Shown here: piece after piece, positions 63,470 through 64,000 of the stretch | How the letters are laid out: every line of letters starts with the position of its first letter | How positions within the stretch are numbered: the stretch's first letter is position 1 | Assembly (NCBI GenBank): GCA_934045905.1 | Contig: OW203768.1 | Location: forward strand, 26,069,060 to 26,133,059 | Direction: 5' to 3' | DNA: 64,000 nt | Source: Leuctra nigra | Taxonomy: Eukaryota > Arthropoda > Insecta > Plecoptera > Leuctridae | Program-made: the position numbers and the translations under genes | The notes under the pieces: model-generated | What the model was told of the DNA's origin: nothing | Databases searched by the model: none | Seen by the model: the letters and a program-made list of their open reading frames with translations, nothing else

Positions 63470-64000
63470 ATTTTTTAAGCTGAGGTATATTTCCTTGGTT
63501 ACCATGATTCAATAATTGACAATTATGAGCTTGTGAACAATTCCATTATAAAAAAATAGGGATTTATGCATTCTTGCATTTAACCATTAAACTATGTTTC
63601 CGAGACAACTTACTGAAATTATTTCAAATGTCTTTTCGGACTGTGATCTGGTTGAACGTGTTAATCATAATCCTGTTGCCGCTAACAGAAGTTTGTTTCC
63701 ATAATACGTCACTTGAAGAACTGTCACATACGTCTCAATCTTCCACTGACACTTCCTATACACTCTCTTCAATGCAGCAGGAGCAGAAGACCTGGGAGAA
63801 CTGCCACTTATTATCAGTTGATGTTCAAACAGTAAGCACGATATTTCATGTATTTATGTTACTTCTACCCTGAAAATTGATATTTTTATCATGTAAGAAG
63901 ACTTCCATCGGATTGAGATAGCTTCTGTTAAAAATATTGAAAATATGTTTATAGCAAATTAATTGAAACGTATTCCATTTCTAATGGTAAACAGTTGAAA
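63470..64000 (+). repeat. Composite dispersed repeat, modules M1 plus M2, runs off the right edge
   Basis: M1 (63470-63825): TTCCTTGGTTACCATGATTC, then ATGTTTCCGAGACAACTTAC opening MFPRQLTEIISNVFSDCDLV and ERVNHNPVAANRSLFP (F-box-like spacing), and CTTATTATCAGTTGATGTTC ending AAACA followed by GTAAGCACG. M2 (63826-64000) continues as in 26905 and 49110. This copy links M1 to M2, so the full unit is M1-M2-M3. Confidence 0.8.

Overview
This is a window of AT-rich, transposon-dense animal chromosome, almost certainly from an arthropod and most likely an insect. That is inferred from the mix of elements: Penelope-like retroelements, jockey/CR1-like and RTE-like LINEs, P, hAT, piggyBac, Mutator-like and PIF/Harbinger-like DNA elements, BED and Myb/SANT domains, plus eukaryotic splice signals. 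There are no operons, ribosome binding sites or other prokaryotic signatures. Nearly every coding stretch is a truncated or frameshifted remnant, and host-gene content is small.

Layout. 1-10.7 kb: scattered LINE fragments, a piggyBac fragment, copies of a composite dispersed repeat, and two oppositely oriented copies of an element with GAGCGAGCG-type ends. 11.2-17.3 kb: a run of degraded transposase-type genes all on the minus strand (an uncharacterised repeat protein, hAT/ZMYM1-like, a DDE-like fragment, a BED finger, and a Mutator-like transposase tail joined to a DEDDh exonuclease). 18.2-23.0 kb: two Penelope-like elements head to head. The plus copy is interrupted by a 549-bp long-TIR element and an 1106-bp solo LTR. 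24.2-26.3 kb: the 5' part of a LINE (ORF1 and endonuclease, no RT). 26.9-28.1 kb: composite repeat, a Cys/Pro-rich coding-like stretch, and a repeat that recurs at 42.5 kb.

28,105-40,428 is the dominant feature: about 112 tandem copies of a 110-bp, GC-rich (57 percent by hand count) satellite unit, very homogeneous, followed by a CpG-rich promoter-like segment. 41-43 kb: a chimeric coding remnant and a plausible host exon of an MFS (monocarboxylate-transporter-like) protein. 44.1-45.9 kb: two tandem repeats (294 bp and 222 bp). 46.0-47.2 kb: a P-type transposase split by two nested MITEs. 47.5-48.1 and 50.4-51.1 kb: two unassigned ORFs of about 190-255 codons. 53.6-61.6 kb: LINE fragments (jockey/CR1-like, RTE-like), a Myb/SANT-like ORF, a 394-bp palindrome, a second type of Penelope-like element, a decayed SINA/SIAH-like RING E3 gene, and several copies of a short element with a GTTGACGCGCCGTTAAAC tail. 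62.0-63.5 kb is AT-rich with nothing recognised.

The most interesting signals are: the homogeneous satellite and its flanks; hammerhead-ribozyme-like motifs at four Penelope-like loci; the exonuclease-bearing Mutator-like protein that has lost one catalytic Asp; a short dispersed element whose nine matches all lie in the same orientation, one with a 26-C tract at its 5' end; and a composite repeat (modules M1-M2-M3) that looks like an amplified gene fragment with splice signals. All homology calls come from reading motifs by eye; no database search was run.
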